A stretch of 64,000 nucleotides of DNA from Aegilops tauschii subsp. strangulata (lineage: Eukaryota; Streptophyta; Magnoliopsida; Poales; Poaceae). The stretch lies in contig NC_053037.3 in assembly GCF_002575655.3 (NCBI RefSeq), positions 319,885,294 to 319,949,293 on the forward strand, written 5' to 3'. Under the pieces are notes generated by a model. The model ran no database searches. It worked only from the letters and a program-made list of their open reading frames with translations, and was not told where the DNA came from. Of this stretch, positions 1-14,883 are shown one piece after another (the first letter of the stretch is position 1; each line of letters begins with the position of its first letter). The position numbers and the translations under genes were made by a program.

Positions 1-1493
1 CTTCTAAAATAAACGCAGAAAGTACTTACACAAATCTGACCCACCCAATTCCGTCCGTTTCTGATACACTTTCATCTTTTTGTTCATTTGTAACTAATCA
101 AGTGGATTTTAAGTGTATGTGAAATATAAAGAGCACTACTCTATTACTCCCTCTTTAATTGTACTATTGAAAAAATCGCAATCATCAATAGTATCAATTT
201 CACTGGTTTGCAGCATGAATCCTTTTTTAAAATAAAATTTATTTACTAATTAGGAAGTGAATCCTTTCTTAAATAAATTTTCTTTACTATTACCTTTGTA
301 AACAAATAAATATAAGATGAGGCCTAATAAATCCTCTCCAGAACAGAAAAAAGGAAATTGAGGAAGAGAAAAAAAAAGAAATTGACCGGTGGTTTAGCTT
401 GTAACGGAAACGACTCCCTTAACACGGTATGAGGCCAGAACCACCAATAAGATGAACAGCTTTTTAGAGCAATTAAATTAACATTGTTAAAACATTCAAC
501 TTCTAAAATAAACGCAGAAAGTACTTACACAAATCTGACCCACCCAATTCCGTCCGTTTCTGATACACTTTCATCTTTTTGTTCATTTGTAACTAATCAA
601 GTGGATTTTAAGTGTATGTGAAATATAAAGAGCACTACTCTATTACTCCCTCTTTAGTTGTACTATTGAAAAAATTGCAATCATCAATATTATCAATGTC
701 ACTGGTTTGCAGCATGAATCCTTTTTTAAAATAAAATTTATTTACTAATTAGGAAGTGAATCCTTTCTGAAATAAATTTTATTTACTATTTCCTTTGTAA
801 ACAAATAAATATAAGATGAGGCCTAATAAATCCTCTCTAGAACAGAAAAAAGGAAATTGAGGAAGAGAAGAAAAAAGAAATTGACCGGTGGTTTAGCTTG
901 TAACGGAAATGACTCCCTTAACACAGTATCAGGCCAGAACCACCAATAAGATGAACAGTTTTTCAGAGCAATTAAATCAACATTGTTAAAACATTCAACT
1001 TCTAAAATAAGCGCAGAAAGTACTTACACAAACCTGACCCACCCAATTCCGTCCTTTTCTGATACACTTTCATCTTTTTGTTCATTTATAACTAATCAAG
1101 TGGATTTTCAGTGTATGTGAAATATAAAGAGCACTACTGTGTTACTCCCCTATAGTAGTACTATTGAAAAAATCGCAATCATCAATATTATCAATTTTAC
1201 TGGTTTGCAGCATGAATCCTTTTTTAAAATAAAATTTATTTACTAATTAGGAAGTGAATCCTTTCTTTAAAAAAATTATTACTATTTCCTTTATAAACAA
1301 ATAAATATAAGATGAGGCCTAATAAATCCTCTCTAGAACAGAAAAAAGAAATTGAAGGAGAGAAAAAAAAAGAAATTGGCCGGTGGTTTAGCTTGTAACG
1401 GAAATGACTCCCTCAACACAGTATCAGGCCAGAACTACCAATAAGATGAACAGCTTTTCAGAGCAATTAAATCAACATTGTTAAAACATTCAA

Positions 1494-3487
1494 CTTCTAA
1501 AATAAACGCAGAAAGTACTTACACAAATCTGACCCACCCAATTCCGTCCGTTTTTTATACATTTTCATCTTTTTGTTTATTTGTAACTAATCAAGTGGAT
1601 TTTCAGTGTATGTGAAATATAAAGAGCACTACTCTATTACTCCCTCTTTAGTAGTAATATTGAAAAAATCGCAATCATCAATATTATCAATTTCACTGGT
1701 TTGCAGCATGAATTCTTTTTTAAAATAAAATTTATTTACTAATTAGGAAGTGAATCCTTTCTTAAATCAATTTTATTTACTATTTCCTTTGTAAACAAAT
1801 AAATATAAGATGAGGCCTAATAAATCCTCTCAAGAACAGAAAAAAGGAAATTGAGGAAGAGAAAAAAAAGAAATTGACCGGTGGTTTAGCTTGTAACGGA
1901 AATGACTCCCTTAACACAGTATCACGCCAGAACCACCAATAAGATGAACAGCTTTTTAGACCAATTAAATTAACATTGTTAAAACAATCAACTTCTAAAA
2001 TAAACGCAGAAAGTACTTACACAAATCTGACCCACCCAATTCCGTCCGTTTCTGATACACTTTCATCTTTTTGTTCATTTGTAACTAATCAAGTGGATTT
2101 TGAGTGTATGTGAAATATAAAGAGCACTACTCTATTACTCCCTCTTTAGTTGTACTATTGAAAAAATCGCAATCATCAATACTATCAATGTCACTGGTTT
2201 GCAGCATTAATCCTTTGTTAAAATAAAATTTATTTACTAATTAGAAAGTGAATCCTTTCTGAAATAAATTTTAATTACTATTTCCTTTGTAAACAAATAA
2301 ATATAAGATCAGGCCTAATAAATCCTCTCCAGAACAGAAAAAAGGAAATTGAGGAAGAGAAAAAAAAAAGAAATTGACCGGTGGTTTAGCTTGTAACGGA
2401 AATGACTCCCTTAACACAGTATGAGGCCAGAACCACCAATAGGATGAACAGCTTTTTAGAGCAATTAAATTAACATTGTTAAAACATTCAACTTCTAAAA
2501 TAAACGCAGAAAGTACTTACACAAATCTGACCCACCCAATTCCGTCCGTTTCTGATACACTTTCATCTTTTTGTTCATTTATAACTAATCAAGTGGATTT
2601 TCAGTGTATGTGAAATATAAAGAGCACTACTCTATTACTCCCTCTTTAGTAGTACTATTGAAAAAATCGCAATCATCAATATTGTCAATTTCACCGGTTT
2701 GCAGCATGAATCCTTTTTTAAAATAAAAATTAGTTACTAATTAGGAAATGAATCCTTTCTTAAATAAATTTTATTTACTATTTCCTTTGTAAACAACTAA
2801 ATATAAGATGACGCCTAATAAATCCTCTCCAGAACAGAAAAAAGGAAATTGAAGAAGAGAACAAAAAAGAAATTGACCGGTGGTTTAGCTTGTAACGGAA
2901 ATGACTCCCTTAACACAGTATCAGGCCAGAACCACCAATAAGATGAACAGCTTTTTAGAGCAATTAAATTAACATTGTTAAAACATTCAACTTCTAAAAT
3001 AAACGCAGAAAGTACTTACACAAATCTGACCCACCCAATTCCGTCCGTTTCTCATACACTTTCATCTTTTTGTTCATTTGTAACTAATCAAGTGGATTTT
3101 CAGTGTATGTGAAATATAAAGAGCACTACTCTATTACTCCCTCTTTAGTAGTACTATTGAAAAAATCGCAATCATCAATATTATCAATTTCACTGGTTTG
3201 CAGCATGAATCCTTTTTTAAAATAAAATTTATTTACTAATTAGGAAGTGAATCCTTTCTCAAATAAATTTTATTTACTATTTCCTTTGTAAACAAATAAA
3301 TATAAGATGAGGCCTAATAAATCCTCTCCAGAACAGAAAAAAGGAAATTGAAGAATAAAAAAAAAGAGATTGACCGGTGGCTTAGCTTGTAACGGAAATG
3401 ACTCCCTTAACACAGTATCAGGCCAGAACCACCAATAAGATGAACAACTTTTTAGAGCAATTAAATTAACATTGTTAAAACATTCAA
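1494..3487. repeat. four-monomer satellite block, copy 1
   Basis: Monomers at 1494, 1992, 2492 and 2991 share private variants, in the same order, with those at 6471, 6969, 7444 and 7943. Examples are a TTTTTTATAC variant near 1550/6530, a GAGTGTATG variant near 2100/7080, GCATTAATCC near 2204/7182, CACCGGTTTG near 2692/7647 and ATGACGCC near 2808/7762. The offset is 4977 bp (ten monomers), becoming 4952 after a 24-bp deletion in copy 2. This indicates duplication of a multi-monomer block, not monomer-by-monomer turnover. Confidence 0.85.
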
Positions 3488-5971
3488 CTTCTAAAATAAA
3501 GGCAGAAAGTCCTTACACAAATCTGACCCACCCAATTCCGTCCGTTTCCGATACACTTTCATCTTTTTGTTCATTTGTAACTAATCAAGTGGATTTTCAG
3601 TGTTTGTGAAATATAAAGAGCACTACTCTATTACTCCCTCTTTAGTAGTACTATTGAAAAAATCGCAATCATCAATATTATCAATTATACTGGTTTGCAG
3701 CATGAATCCTTTTCTAAAATAAAATTTATTTACTAATTAGGAAGTGAATCCTTTCTTAAATAAATTTCATTTAATATTTCATTTGTAAACAAATAAATAT
3801 AAGATGAGGCCTAATAACTCCTTTTCAGAACAGAAAAAAGGAAATTGAAGGAGAGAGAAAAAAAATTGACCAGTGGTTTAGCTTGTAACGGAAATGACTC
3901 CCTTACCACAGTATCAGGCCAGAACCACCAATTAGATGAACAACTTTTTAGAGCAATTAAATTAACATTGTTAAAACATTCAACTTCTAAAATAAACGCA
4001 GAAAGTACTTACACAAATCTGACCCACCCGATTCCGTCCGTTTCTCATACACTTTCATCTTTTTGTTCATTTGTAACTAATCAAGTGGATTTTCAGTGTA
4101 TGTGAAATATAAAGAGCACTACTCTATTACTCCCTCTTTAGTAGTACTATTGAAAAAATCGCAATCATCAATATTATCAATTTCACTGGTTTGCAGCATG
4201 AATCCTTTTTTAAAATAAAATTTATTTACTAATTAGGAAGTGAATCCTTTCTCAAATAAATTTTATTTACTATTTCCTTTGTAAACAAATAAATATAAGA
4301 TGAGGCCTAATAAATCCTCTCCAGAACAGAAAAAAGGAAATTGAAGAATAAAAAAAAAGAGATTGACCGGTGGCTTAGCTTGTAACGGAAATGACTCCCT
4401 TAACACAGTATCAGGCCAGAACCACCAATAAGATGAACAACTTTTTAGAGCAATTAAATTAACATTGTTAAAACATTCAACTTCTAAAATAAAGGCAGAA
4501 AGTCCTTACACAAATCTGACCCACCCAATTCCGTCCGTTTCCGATACACTTTCATCTTTTTGTTCATTTGTAACTAATCAAGTGGATTTTCAGTGTTTGT
4601 GAAATATAAAGAGCACTACTCTATTACTCCCTCTTTAGTAGTACTATTGAAAAAATCGCAATCATCAATATTATCAATTATACTGGTTTGCAGCATGAAT
4701 CCTTTTCTAAAATAAAATTTATTTACTAATTAGGAAGTGAATCCTTTCTTAAATAAATTTCATTTAATATTTCATTTGTAAACAAATAAATATAAGATGA
4801 GGCCTAATAACTCCTTTTCAGAACAGAAAAAAGGAAATTGAAGGAGAGAGAAAAAAAATTGACCAGTGGTTTAGCTTGTAACGGAAATGACTCCCTTACC
4901 ACAGTATCAGGCCAGAACCACCAATTAGATGAACAACTTTTTAGAGCAATTAAATTAACATTGTTAAAACATTCAACTTCTAAAATAAACGCAGAAAGTA
5001 CTTACACAAATCTGACCCACCCGATTCCGTCCGTTTCTCATACACTTTCATCTTTTTGTTCATTTGTAACTAATCAAGTGGATTTTCAGTGTATGTGAAA
5101 TATAAAGAGCACTACTCTATTACTCCCTCTTTAGTAGTACTATTGAAAAAATCGCAATCATCAATATTATCAATTTCACTGGTTTGCAGCATGAATCCTT
5201 TTTTAAAATAAAATTTATTTACTAATTAGGAAGTGAATCCTTTCTCAAATAAATTTTATTTACTATTTCCTTTGTAAACAAATAAATATAAGATGAGGCC
5301 TAATAAATCCTCTCCAGAACAGAAAAAAGGAAATTGAAGAATAAAAAAAAAGAGATTGACCGGTGGCTTAGCTTGTAACGGAAATGACTCCCTTAACACA
5401 GTATCAGGCCAGAACCACCAATAAGATGAACCACTTTTTAGAGCAATTAAATTAACATTGTTAAAACATTCAACTTCTAAAATAAAGGCAGAATTCCTTA
5501 CACAAATCTGACCCACCCAATTCCGTCCGTTTCCGATACACTTTCATCTTTTTGTTCATTTGTAACTAATCAAGTGGATTTTCAGTGTTTGTGAAATATA
5601 AAGAGCACTACTCTATTACTCCCTCTTTAGTAGTACTATTGAAAAAATCGCAATCATCAATATTATCAATTTTACTAGTTTACAGCATGAATCCTTTTCT
5701 AAAATAAAGTTTATTTACTAATTAGGAAGTGAATCCTTTCTTAAATAAATTTTATTTACTATTTCCTTTGTAAACAAATAAATATAAGATGAGGCCTAAT
5801 AAATCCTCTCCGGAACAGAAAAAAGGAAATTGAGGAAGAGAAAAAAAAAGAAATTGACCGGTGGTTTAGCTTGTAACGGAAATGACTCCCTTACCACAGT
5901 ATCAGGCCAGAACCACCAATTAGATGAACAACTTTTTAGAGCAATTAAATTAACATTGTTAAAACATTCAA
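2991..5971. repeat. three copies of a satellite dimer (~993 bp)
   Basis: Monomers alternate between two variants here. Those at 2991, 3984 and 4977 share TTTCTCATAC; those at 3488, 4481 and 5474 share AAAGGCAG and TTTCCGATAC. The blocks 3488-4480 and 4481-5473 look essentially identical, so the last dimer duplication is very recent compared with the rest of the array. Confidence 0.85.
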
Positions 5972-6470
5972 CTTCTAAAATAAACGCAGAAAGTACTTAC
6001 ACAAATCTGACCCACCCAATTCCGTCCGTTTCTGATACACTTTCATCTTTTTGTTCATTTGTAACTAATCAAGTGGATTTTCAGTGTATGTGAAATACAA
6101 AGAGCACTACTCTATTACTCCCTCTTTAGTAGTATTATTGAGAAAATCGCAATTATCAATATTATCAATTTCACTGGTTTGCAACATGAATCCTTTTTTA
6201 AAATAAAATTTATTTACTAATTAGGAAGTGAATCCTTTCTTAAATAAATTTTATTTACTATTTCCTTTGTAAAGAAATAAATATAAGATGAGGCCTAATA
6301 AATCCTCTCCATAACAGAAAAAAGGAAATTGAGGAAGAGAAAAAAAAAGATATTGACCGGTGGTTTAGCTTGTAACGGAAATGACTCCCTTAACACGGTA
6401 TCAGGCCAGAACCACCAATAAGATGAACAGCTTTTTAGAGCAATTAAATTAACATTGTTAAAACATTCAA

Positions 6471-8436
6471 CTTCTAAAATAAACGCAGAAAGTACTTACA
6501 CAAATCTGACCAACCCAATTCCGTCCGTTTTTTATACATTTTCATCTTTTTGTTTATTTGTAACTAATCAAGTGGATTTTCAGTGTATGTGAAATATAAA
6601 GAGCACTACTCTATTACTCCCTCTTTAGTAGTAATATTGAAAAAATCGCAATCATCAATATTATCAATTTCACTGGTTTGCAGCATGAATCCTTTTTTAA
6701 AATAAAATTTATTTACTAATTAGGAAGTGAATCCTTTCTTAAATCAATTTTATTTACTATTTCCTTTGTAAACAAATAAATATAAGATGAGGCCTAATAA
6801 ATCCTCTCAAGAACAGAAAAAAGGAAATTGAGGAAGAGAAAAAAAAGAAATTGACCGGTGGTTTAGCTTGTAACGGAAATGACTCCCTTAACACAGTATC
6901 AGGCCAGAACCACCAATAAGATGAACAGCTTTTTAGACCAATTAAATTAACATTGTTAAAACAATCAACTTCTAAAATAAACGCAGAAAGTACTTACACA
7001 AATCTGACCCACCCAATTCCGTCCGTTTCTGATACACTTTCATCTTTTTGTTCATTTGTAACTAATCAAGTGGATTTTGAGTGTATGTGAAATATAAAGA
7101 GCACTACTCTATTACTCCCTCTTTACTTGTACTATTGAAAAAATCGCAATCATCAATACTATCAATGTCACTGGTTTGCAGCATTAATCCTTTGTTAAAA
7201 TAAAATTTATTTACTAATTAGAAAGTGAATCCTTTCTGAAATAAATTTTAATTACTATTTCCTTTGTAAACAAATAAATATAAGATCAGGCCTAATAAAT
7301 CCTCTCCAGAACAAAAAAAAAGAAATTAACCGGTGGTTTAGCTTGTAACGGAAATGACTCCCTTAACACAGTATGAGGCCAGAACCACCAATAGGATGAA
7401 CAGCTTTTTAGAGCAATTAAATTAACATTGTTAAAACATTCAACTTCTAAAATAAACGCAGAAAGTACTTACACAAATCTGACCCACCCAATTCCGTCCG
7501 TTTCTGATACACTTTCATCTTTTTGTTCATTTATAACTAATCAAGTGGATTTTCAGTGTATGTGAAATATAAAGAGCACTACTCTATTACTCCCTCTTTA
7601 GTAGTACTATTGAAAAAATCGCAATCATCAATATTGTCAATTTCACCGGTTTGCAGCATGAATCCTTTTTAAAAATAAAATTTAGTTACTAATTAGGAAA
7701 TGAATCCTTTTTTAAATAAATTTTATTTACTATTTCCTTTGTAAACAACTAAATATAAGATGACGCCTAATAAATCCTCTCCAGAACAGAAAAAAGGAAA
7801 TTGAAGAAGAGAACGAAAAAGAAATTGACCGGTGGTTTAGCTTGTAACGGAAATGACTCCCTTAACACAGTATCAGGCCAGAACCACCAATAAGATGAAC
7901 AGCTTTTTAGAGCAATTAAATTAACATTGTTAAAACGTTCAACTTCTAAAATAAACGCAGAAAGTACTTACACAAATCTGACCCACCCAATTCCGTCCGT
8001 TTCTCATACACTTTCATCTTTTTGTTCATTTGTAACTAATCAAGTGGATTTTCAGTGTATGTGAAATATAAAGAGCACTACTCTATTACTCCCTCTTTAG
8101 TAGTACTATTGAAAAAATCGCAATCATCAATATTGTCAATTTCACTGGTTTGCAGCATGAATCCTTTTCTAAATTAAAATTTATTTACTAATTAGGAAGT
8201 GAATCCTTTCTTAAATAAATTTTATTTACTATTTCCTTTATAAACAAATAAATATAAGATGAGGCACAATAAATCCTTTCCAGAACAGAAAAAAGGAAAT
8301 TGAAGGAGAGAAAAAAAAATGACCGGTGGTTTAGCTTGTAACGGAAATGACTCCCTTAACACAGTATTAGGCCAGAACCACCAATAAGATGAACAGCTTT
8401 TCAGAGCAATTAAATCAACATTGTTAAAACATTCAA
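6471..8436. repeat. four-monomer satellite block, copy 2
   Basis: Second copy of the block at 1494-3487, with the same variants in the same order. It differs by a deletion of about 24 bp in the purine-rich stretch near 7310, which shortens one monomer to 475 bp. The copies are separated by the dimer expansion, so that expansion probably happened inside or next to one of them. Confidence 0.82.
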
Positions 8437-8929
8437 CTTCTAAAATAAACGCAGAAAGTACTTACACAAATCCGACCCACCCAATTCCGTATGTTTCTAA
8501 TACACTTTCATCTTTTTGTTCATTTGTAACTAATCAAGTGGATTTTCAGTGTTTGTGAAATATAAAGAGCACTACTTTGTTACTCCCTCTTTACTAATAC
8601 TATTAAAAAAATCGCAATCATCAATATTATCAATTTTACTCGTTTGCAGCATGAATCCTTTTCTAAAATAAAATTTATTTACTAATTAGGAAGTGAATCC
8701 TTTCTTAAATAAATTTTATTTACTATTTCCTTTGTAAACAAATAAATATAAGATGAGGCACAATAAATCCTTTCCAGAACAGAAAAAAGAAATTGAAGGA
8801 GAGAAAAAAAATTGACCGGTGGTTTAGCTTGCAACGGAAATGACTCCCTAAACACAGTATGAGGCCAGAACCACCAGTAAGATGAACAGTTTTTCAGAGC
8901 AATTAAATCAACATTGTTAAAACATTCAA

Positions 8930-11900
8930 CTTCTAAAATAAGCGCAGATAGTACTTACACAAATCTGATCCACCCAATTCCGTCCGTTTCTGATATACTT
9001 TCATCTTTTTGTTCATTTATAACTAATCAAGTGTATTTTCAGTGTATGTGAAATATAAAGAGCACTACTTTGTTACTCCTCTTTAGTAGTACTATTGAAA
9101 AAATCGCAATCATCAATATTATCAATTTTACTGGTTTGCAGCATGAATCCTTTTTTAAAATAAAATTTATTTACTAATTTGGAAGTGAATCCTTTCTTAA
9201 ATAAATTATTTACTATTTCATTTGTAAACAAATAAATATAAGATGAGGCCTAATAAATCCTCTCCAGAACAGAAAAAAGAAATTGAAGGAGAGAAAAAAA
9301 AGAAATTGGCCGGTGGTTTAGCTTGTAACGGAAATGACTCCCTCAACACAGTATCTGGCCAGAACTACCAATAAGATGAACAACTTTTCAGAGCAATTAA
9401 ATCAACATTGTTAAAACATTCAACTTCTAAAATAAACACAGAAAGTACTTACACAAATCCGACCGACCCAATTCCGTCCGTTTCTGATACACTTTCATCT
9501 TTTTGTTCATGTGTAACTAATCAAGTGGATTTTCAGTGTATGTGAAATATAAAGAGCACTACTCTATTACTCCCTCTTTAGTAGTACTATTGAAAAAATC
9601 GCAATCATCAATATTATCAATTTCACTGGTTTGCAGCATGAATCCTTTTTTAAAATAAAATTTATTTACTAATTAGGAAGTGAATCTTTTCTTAAATAAA
9701 TTTTATTTACTATTTCCTTTGTAAACAAATAAATATAAGATGAGGCCTAATAAATCCTTTCCAGAACAGAAAAAAGGAAATTGAGGAAGAGAAAAAAAAG
9801 AAATTGACCGGTCGTTTAGCTTGTAACGGAAATGACTCCCTTAACACGGTATCAGGCCAGAACCACCAATAAGATGAACAACTTTTTAGAGCAATTAAAT
9901 TAACATTGTTAAAACCTTCAACTTCTAAAATAAACGCAGAAAGTACTTACACAAATCTGACCCACCCAATTCCGCCTGTTTCTGATACACTTTCATCTTT
10001 TTGTTCATTTGTAACTAATCAAGTGGATTTTCAGTGTATGTGAAATATAAAGAGCACTACTCTATTACTCCCTCTTTAGTAGTACTATTGAAAAAATCGC
10101 AATCATCAATATTATCAATTTCACTGGTTTGCAGCATGAATCCTTTTTTAAAATGAAACTTATTTACTAATTAGGAAGTGAATCCTTTCTTAAATAAAAT
10201 TTATTTACTATTTCCTTTGTAAACAAATAAATATAAGATGAGGCCTAATAAATCCTCTCCAGAACAGAAAAAAGAAATTGAAGGAGAGAAAAAAAAGAAA
10301 TTGGCCGGTGGTTTAGCTTGTAACGGAAATGACTCCCTCAACACAGTATCAAGCCAGAACTACCAATAAGTTGAACAGCTTTTCAGAGCACTTAAATCAA
10401 CATTGTTAAAACATTCAACTTCTAAAATAAACGCATAAAGTACTTACACAAATCCGACCCACCCAATTCCGTCCGTTTCTGATACACTTTCATCTTTTTG
10501 TTCATTTGTAACTAATCAAGTGGATTTTCAGTGTATGTGAAATATAAAGAGCACTACTCTATTACTCCCTCTTTAGTAGTACTATTGAAAAAATCGCAAT
10601 CATCAATATTGTCAATTTCACTGGTTTGCAGCATGAATCCTTTTTTAAAATAAAATTTATTTACTAATTAGGAAGTGAATCCTTTCTTAAATAAATTTTA
10701 TTTACTATTTCCTTTGTAAACAAATAAATATAAGATGAGGCCTTATAAATCCTTTCCAGAACAGAAAAAAGGAAATTGAAGAAAAGAAAAAATAAGAAAT
10801 TGACCGGTGGTTTAGCTTGTAACGGAAATGACTCCCTTAACACAGTATCAGGCCAGAACCACCAATAAGATGAACAGCTTTTTAGAGCAATTAAATTAAC
10901 ATTGTTAAAACATTCAACTTCTAAAATAAACGCAGAAAGTACTTACACAAATCCGACCCACCCAATTCCATCCGTTTCTGATACACTTTCATCTTTTTGT
11001 TCATTTGTAACTAATCAAGTGCATTTTCAGTGTATGTGAAATATAAAGAGCACTACTCTATTACTCCCTCTATAGTAGTACTATTGAGAAAATCGCAATC
11101 ATCAATATTATCAATTTCACTGGTTTGCAACATGAATCCTTTTTTAAAATAAAACTTATTTACTAATTAGGAAGTGAATCCTTTCTTAAATAAATTTTAT
11201 TTACTATTTCCTTTGTAAAGAAATAAATATAAGATGAGGCCTAATAAATCCTCTCCATAACAGAAAAAAGGAAATTGAGAAAGAGAAAAAAAAAGAAATT
11301 GACCGGTGGTTTAGCTTGTAACGGAAATGACTCCCTTAACACGGTATCAGGCCAGAACCACCAATAAGATGAACAGCTTTTTAGAGCAATTAAATTAACA
11401 TTGTTAAAACATTCAACTTCTAAAATAAACGCATAAAGTACTGACACAAATCCGACCCACCCAATTAAGTCCGTTTCTGATACACTTTCATCTTTTTGTT
11501 CATTTGTAACTAATCAAGTGGATTTTCAGTGTATGTGAAATATAAAGAGCACTTCTCTATTACTCCCTCTTTAGTAGTACTATTGAAAAAATCGCAATCA
11601 TCAATATTATTAATTTTACTGGTTTGCAGCATCAATCCTTTTCTAAAATAAAATTTATTTACTAATTAGGAAGTGAATCCTTTCTTAAATAAATTTTATT
11701 TACTATTTCATTTGGAAACAAATAAATGTAAGATGAGGCCTAATAAATCCTTTCCAGAACAGAAAAAAGGAAATTGAAGGAGAGAGAAAAAAAAGAAATT
11801 GACCGGTGGTTTAGCTTGTAACGGAAATGACTCCCTTAACACAGTATCAGGCCAGAACCACCAATAAGATGAACAGTTTTTCAAAGCAATTAAATCAACA

Positions 11901-14883
11901 TTGTTAAAACATTCAACTTCTAAAATAAGCGCAGATAGTACTTACACAAATTTGACCCACCGAATTCCATCCGTTTCTGATACACTTTCATCTTTTTGTT
12001 CATTTATAACTAATCAAGTGGATTTTCAGTGTATGTGAAATATAAAGAGCACTACTTTGTTACTCCTCTTTAGTAGTACTATTGAAAAAATCGCAATCAT
12101 CAATATTATCAATTTCACTGGTTTGCAGCATGAATCCTTTTTTGAAATAAAATTTATTTACTAATTAGGAAGTGAATCCTTTCTTAAAAAAATTATTTAC
12201 TATTTCCTTTGTAAACAAATAAATATAAGATGAGGCCTAATAAATCCTCTCCAGAACAGAAAAAAGAAATTGAAGGAGAGAAAAAAAAGAAATTGGCCGG
12301 TGGTTTAGCTTGTAACGGAAATGACTCCCTCAACACAGTATCTGGCCAGAACTACCAATAAGATGAACAACTTTTCAGAGCAATTAAATCAACATTGTTA
12401 AAACATTCAACTTCTAAAATAAACGCAGAAAGTACTTACACAAATCCGACCCACCCAATTCCGTCCGTTTCTGATACACTTTCATCTTTTTGTTCATGTG
12501 TAACTAATCAAGTGGATTTTCAGTGTATGTGAAATATAAAGAGCACTACTCTATTACTCCCTCTTTAGTAGTACTATTGGAAAAATCGCAATCATCAATA
12601 TTATCAATTTCACTGGTTTGCAGCATGAATCCTTTTTTAAAATAAAATTTATTTACTAATTAGGAAGTGAATCTTTTCTTAAATAAATTTTATTTACTAT
12701 TTCCTTTGTAAACAAATAAATATAAGATGAGGCCTAATAAATCCTTTTCAGAACAGAAAAAAGGAAATTGAGGAAGAGAAAAATAAATAAATTGACCGGT
12801 GGTTTAGCTTGTAACGGAAATGACTCCCTTAACACGGTATCAGGCCAGAACCACCAATAAGATGAACAGCTTTTTAGAGCAATTAAATTAACATTGTTAA
12901 AACATTCAACTTCTAAAATAAACGCAAAAAGTACTTACACAAATCTGACCCACCCAATTCCGTCTGTTTCTGATACACTTTCATCTTTTTGTTCATTGGT
13001 AACTAATCAAGTGGATTTTCAGTGTATGTGAAATATAAAGAGCACTACTCTATTACTCCCTCTTTAGTAGTACTATTGAAAAAATCGCAATCATCAATAT
13101 TATCAATTTCACTGGTTTGCAGCATGAATCCTTTTTTAAAATAAAATTTATTTACTAATTAGGAAGTGAATCCTTTCTTAAATAAAATTTATTTACTATT
13201 TCCTTTGTAAACAAATAAATATAAGATGAGGCCTAATAAATCCTCTCCAGAAAAGAAAAAAGAAATTGAAGGAGAGAAAAAAAAGAAATTGGCCGGTGGT
13301 TTAGCTTGTAACTGAAATGACTCCCTCAACACAGTATCAAGCCGGAACTACCAATAAGATGAACAGCTTTTTAGAGCAATTAAATCAACATTGTTAAAAC
13401 ATTCAACTTCTAAAATAAACGCAGAAAGTACTTACACAAATCCGACCCACCCAATTCCGTCCGTTTCTGATACACTTTCATCTTTTTGTTCATTTGTAAC
13501 TAATCAAGTGGATTTTCAGTGTATGTGAAATATAAAGAGCACTACTTTATTACTCCCTCTTTAGTAGTACTATTGAAGAAATCGCAATCATCAATATTGT
13601 CAATTTCACTGGTTTGCAGCATGAATCCTTTTTTAAAATAAAATTTATTTACTAATTAGGAAGTGAATCCTTTCTTAAATAAATTTTGTTTACTATTTCC
13701 TTTGTAAACAAATAAATATAAGATGAGGCCTAATAAATCCTCTCCAGAACAGAAAAAAGGAAATTGAAGAAAAGAAAAAATAAGAAATTTACCGGTGGTT
13801 TAGCTTGTAATGGAAATGACTCCCTTAACACCGTATCAAGCCAGAACCACCAATAAGATGAACAGCTTTTTAGAGCAATTAAATTAACATTGTTAAAACA
13901 TTCAACTTCTAAAATAAACGCAGAAAGTATTTACACAAATCTGACCCACCCAATTCCGTTCGTTTCTGATACACTTTCATCTTTTTGTTCATTTGTAACT
14001 AATCAAGTGGATTTTCAGTGTATGTGAAATATAAAGAGCACTACTCTATTACTCCCTCTTTAGTAGTACTATTGAGAAAATCGCAATCATCAATATTATC
14101 AATTTCACTGGTTTGCAACATGAATCCTTTTTTAAAATAAAATTTATTTACTAATTAGGAAGTGAATCCTTTCTTAAATAAATTTTATTTACTATTTCCT
14201 TCGTAAACAAATAAATATAAGATGAGGCCTAATAAATCCTATCCATAACAGAAAAAAGGAAATTGAGTAAGAGAAATAAAAAAGAAATTGACCGGTGGTT
14301 TAGCTTGTAACGAAAATGACTCCCTTAACACGGTATCAGGCCAGAACCACCAATAAGATGAACAGCTTTTTAGAGCAATTAAATTAACATTGTTAAAACA
14401 TTCAACTTCTAAAATAAACGCATAAAGTACTGACACAAATCTGACCCACCCAATTAAGTCCGTTTCTGATACACTTTCATCTTTTTGTTCATTTGTAACT
14501 AATCAAGTGGATTTTCAGTGTATGTGAAATATAAAGAGCACTTCTCTATTACTCCCTCTTTAGTAGTACTATTGAAAAAATCGCAATCATCAATATTATC
14601 AATTTTACTGGTTTGCAGCATGAATCCTTTTCTAAAATAAAATTTATTTACTAATTAGGAAGTGAATCCTTTCTTAAATAAATTTTATTTACTATTTCAT
14701 TTGTAAACAAATAAATATAAGATGAGGCCTAATAAATCCTTTCCAGAACAGAAAAAAGGAAATTGAAGGAGAGAGAATAAAAAGAAATTGATCGGTGGTT
14801 TAGCTTGTAACGGAAATGACTCCCTTAACACGGTATCAGGCCAGAACCACCAATAAGATGAACAGCTTTTGTTAAACATTCAA
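8930..14883. repeat. two copies of a satellite six-mer (~2.99 kb)
   Basis: Monomers at 8930, 9424, 9922, 10419, 10918 and 11417 correspond one by one to those at 11917, 12411, 12910, 13407, 13906 and 14406, offset about 2987-2992 bp. Shared private variants include GCGCAGATAGT (near 8941/11928), TTACTCCTCTTT (near 9072/12060), TATCTGGCC (near 9352/12344), TTCATGTGTAAC (near 9505/12496) and a CATAAAGTACTGAC variant with CCAATTAAGTCC (near 11431/14420). This is higher-order repeat organisation like that of centromeric satellites. Confidence 0.85.

Noticed and set aside
3845..6093. 86-87-codon open frames in satellite monomers
   Set aside because: They are open in only a few of more than 30 monomers, are interrupted by single-base indels in the rest, and both strands give similar frames. 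The frames simply follow the repeat.
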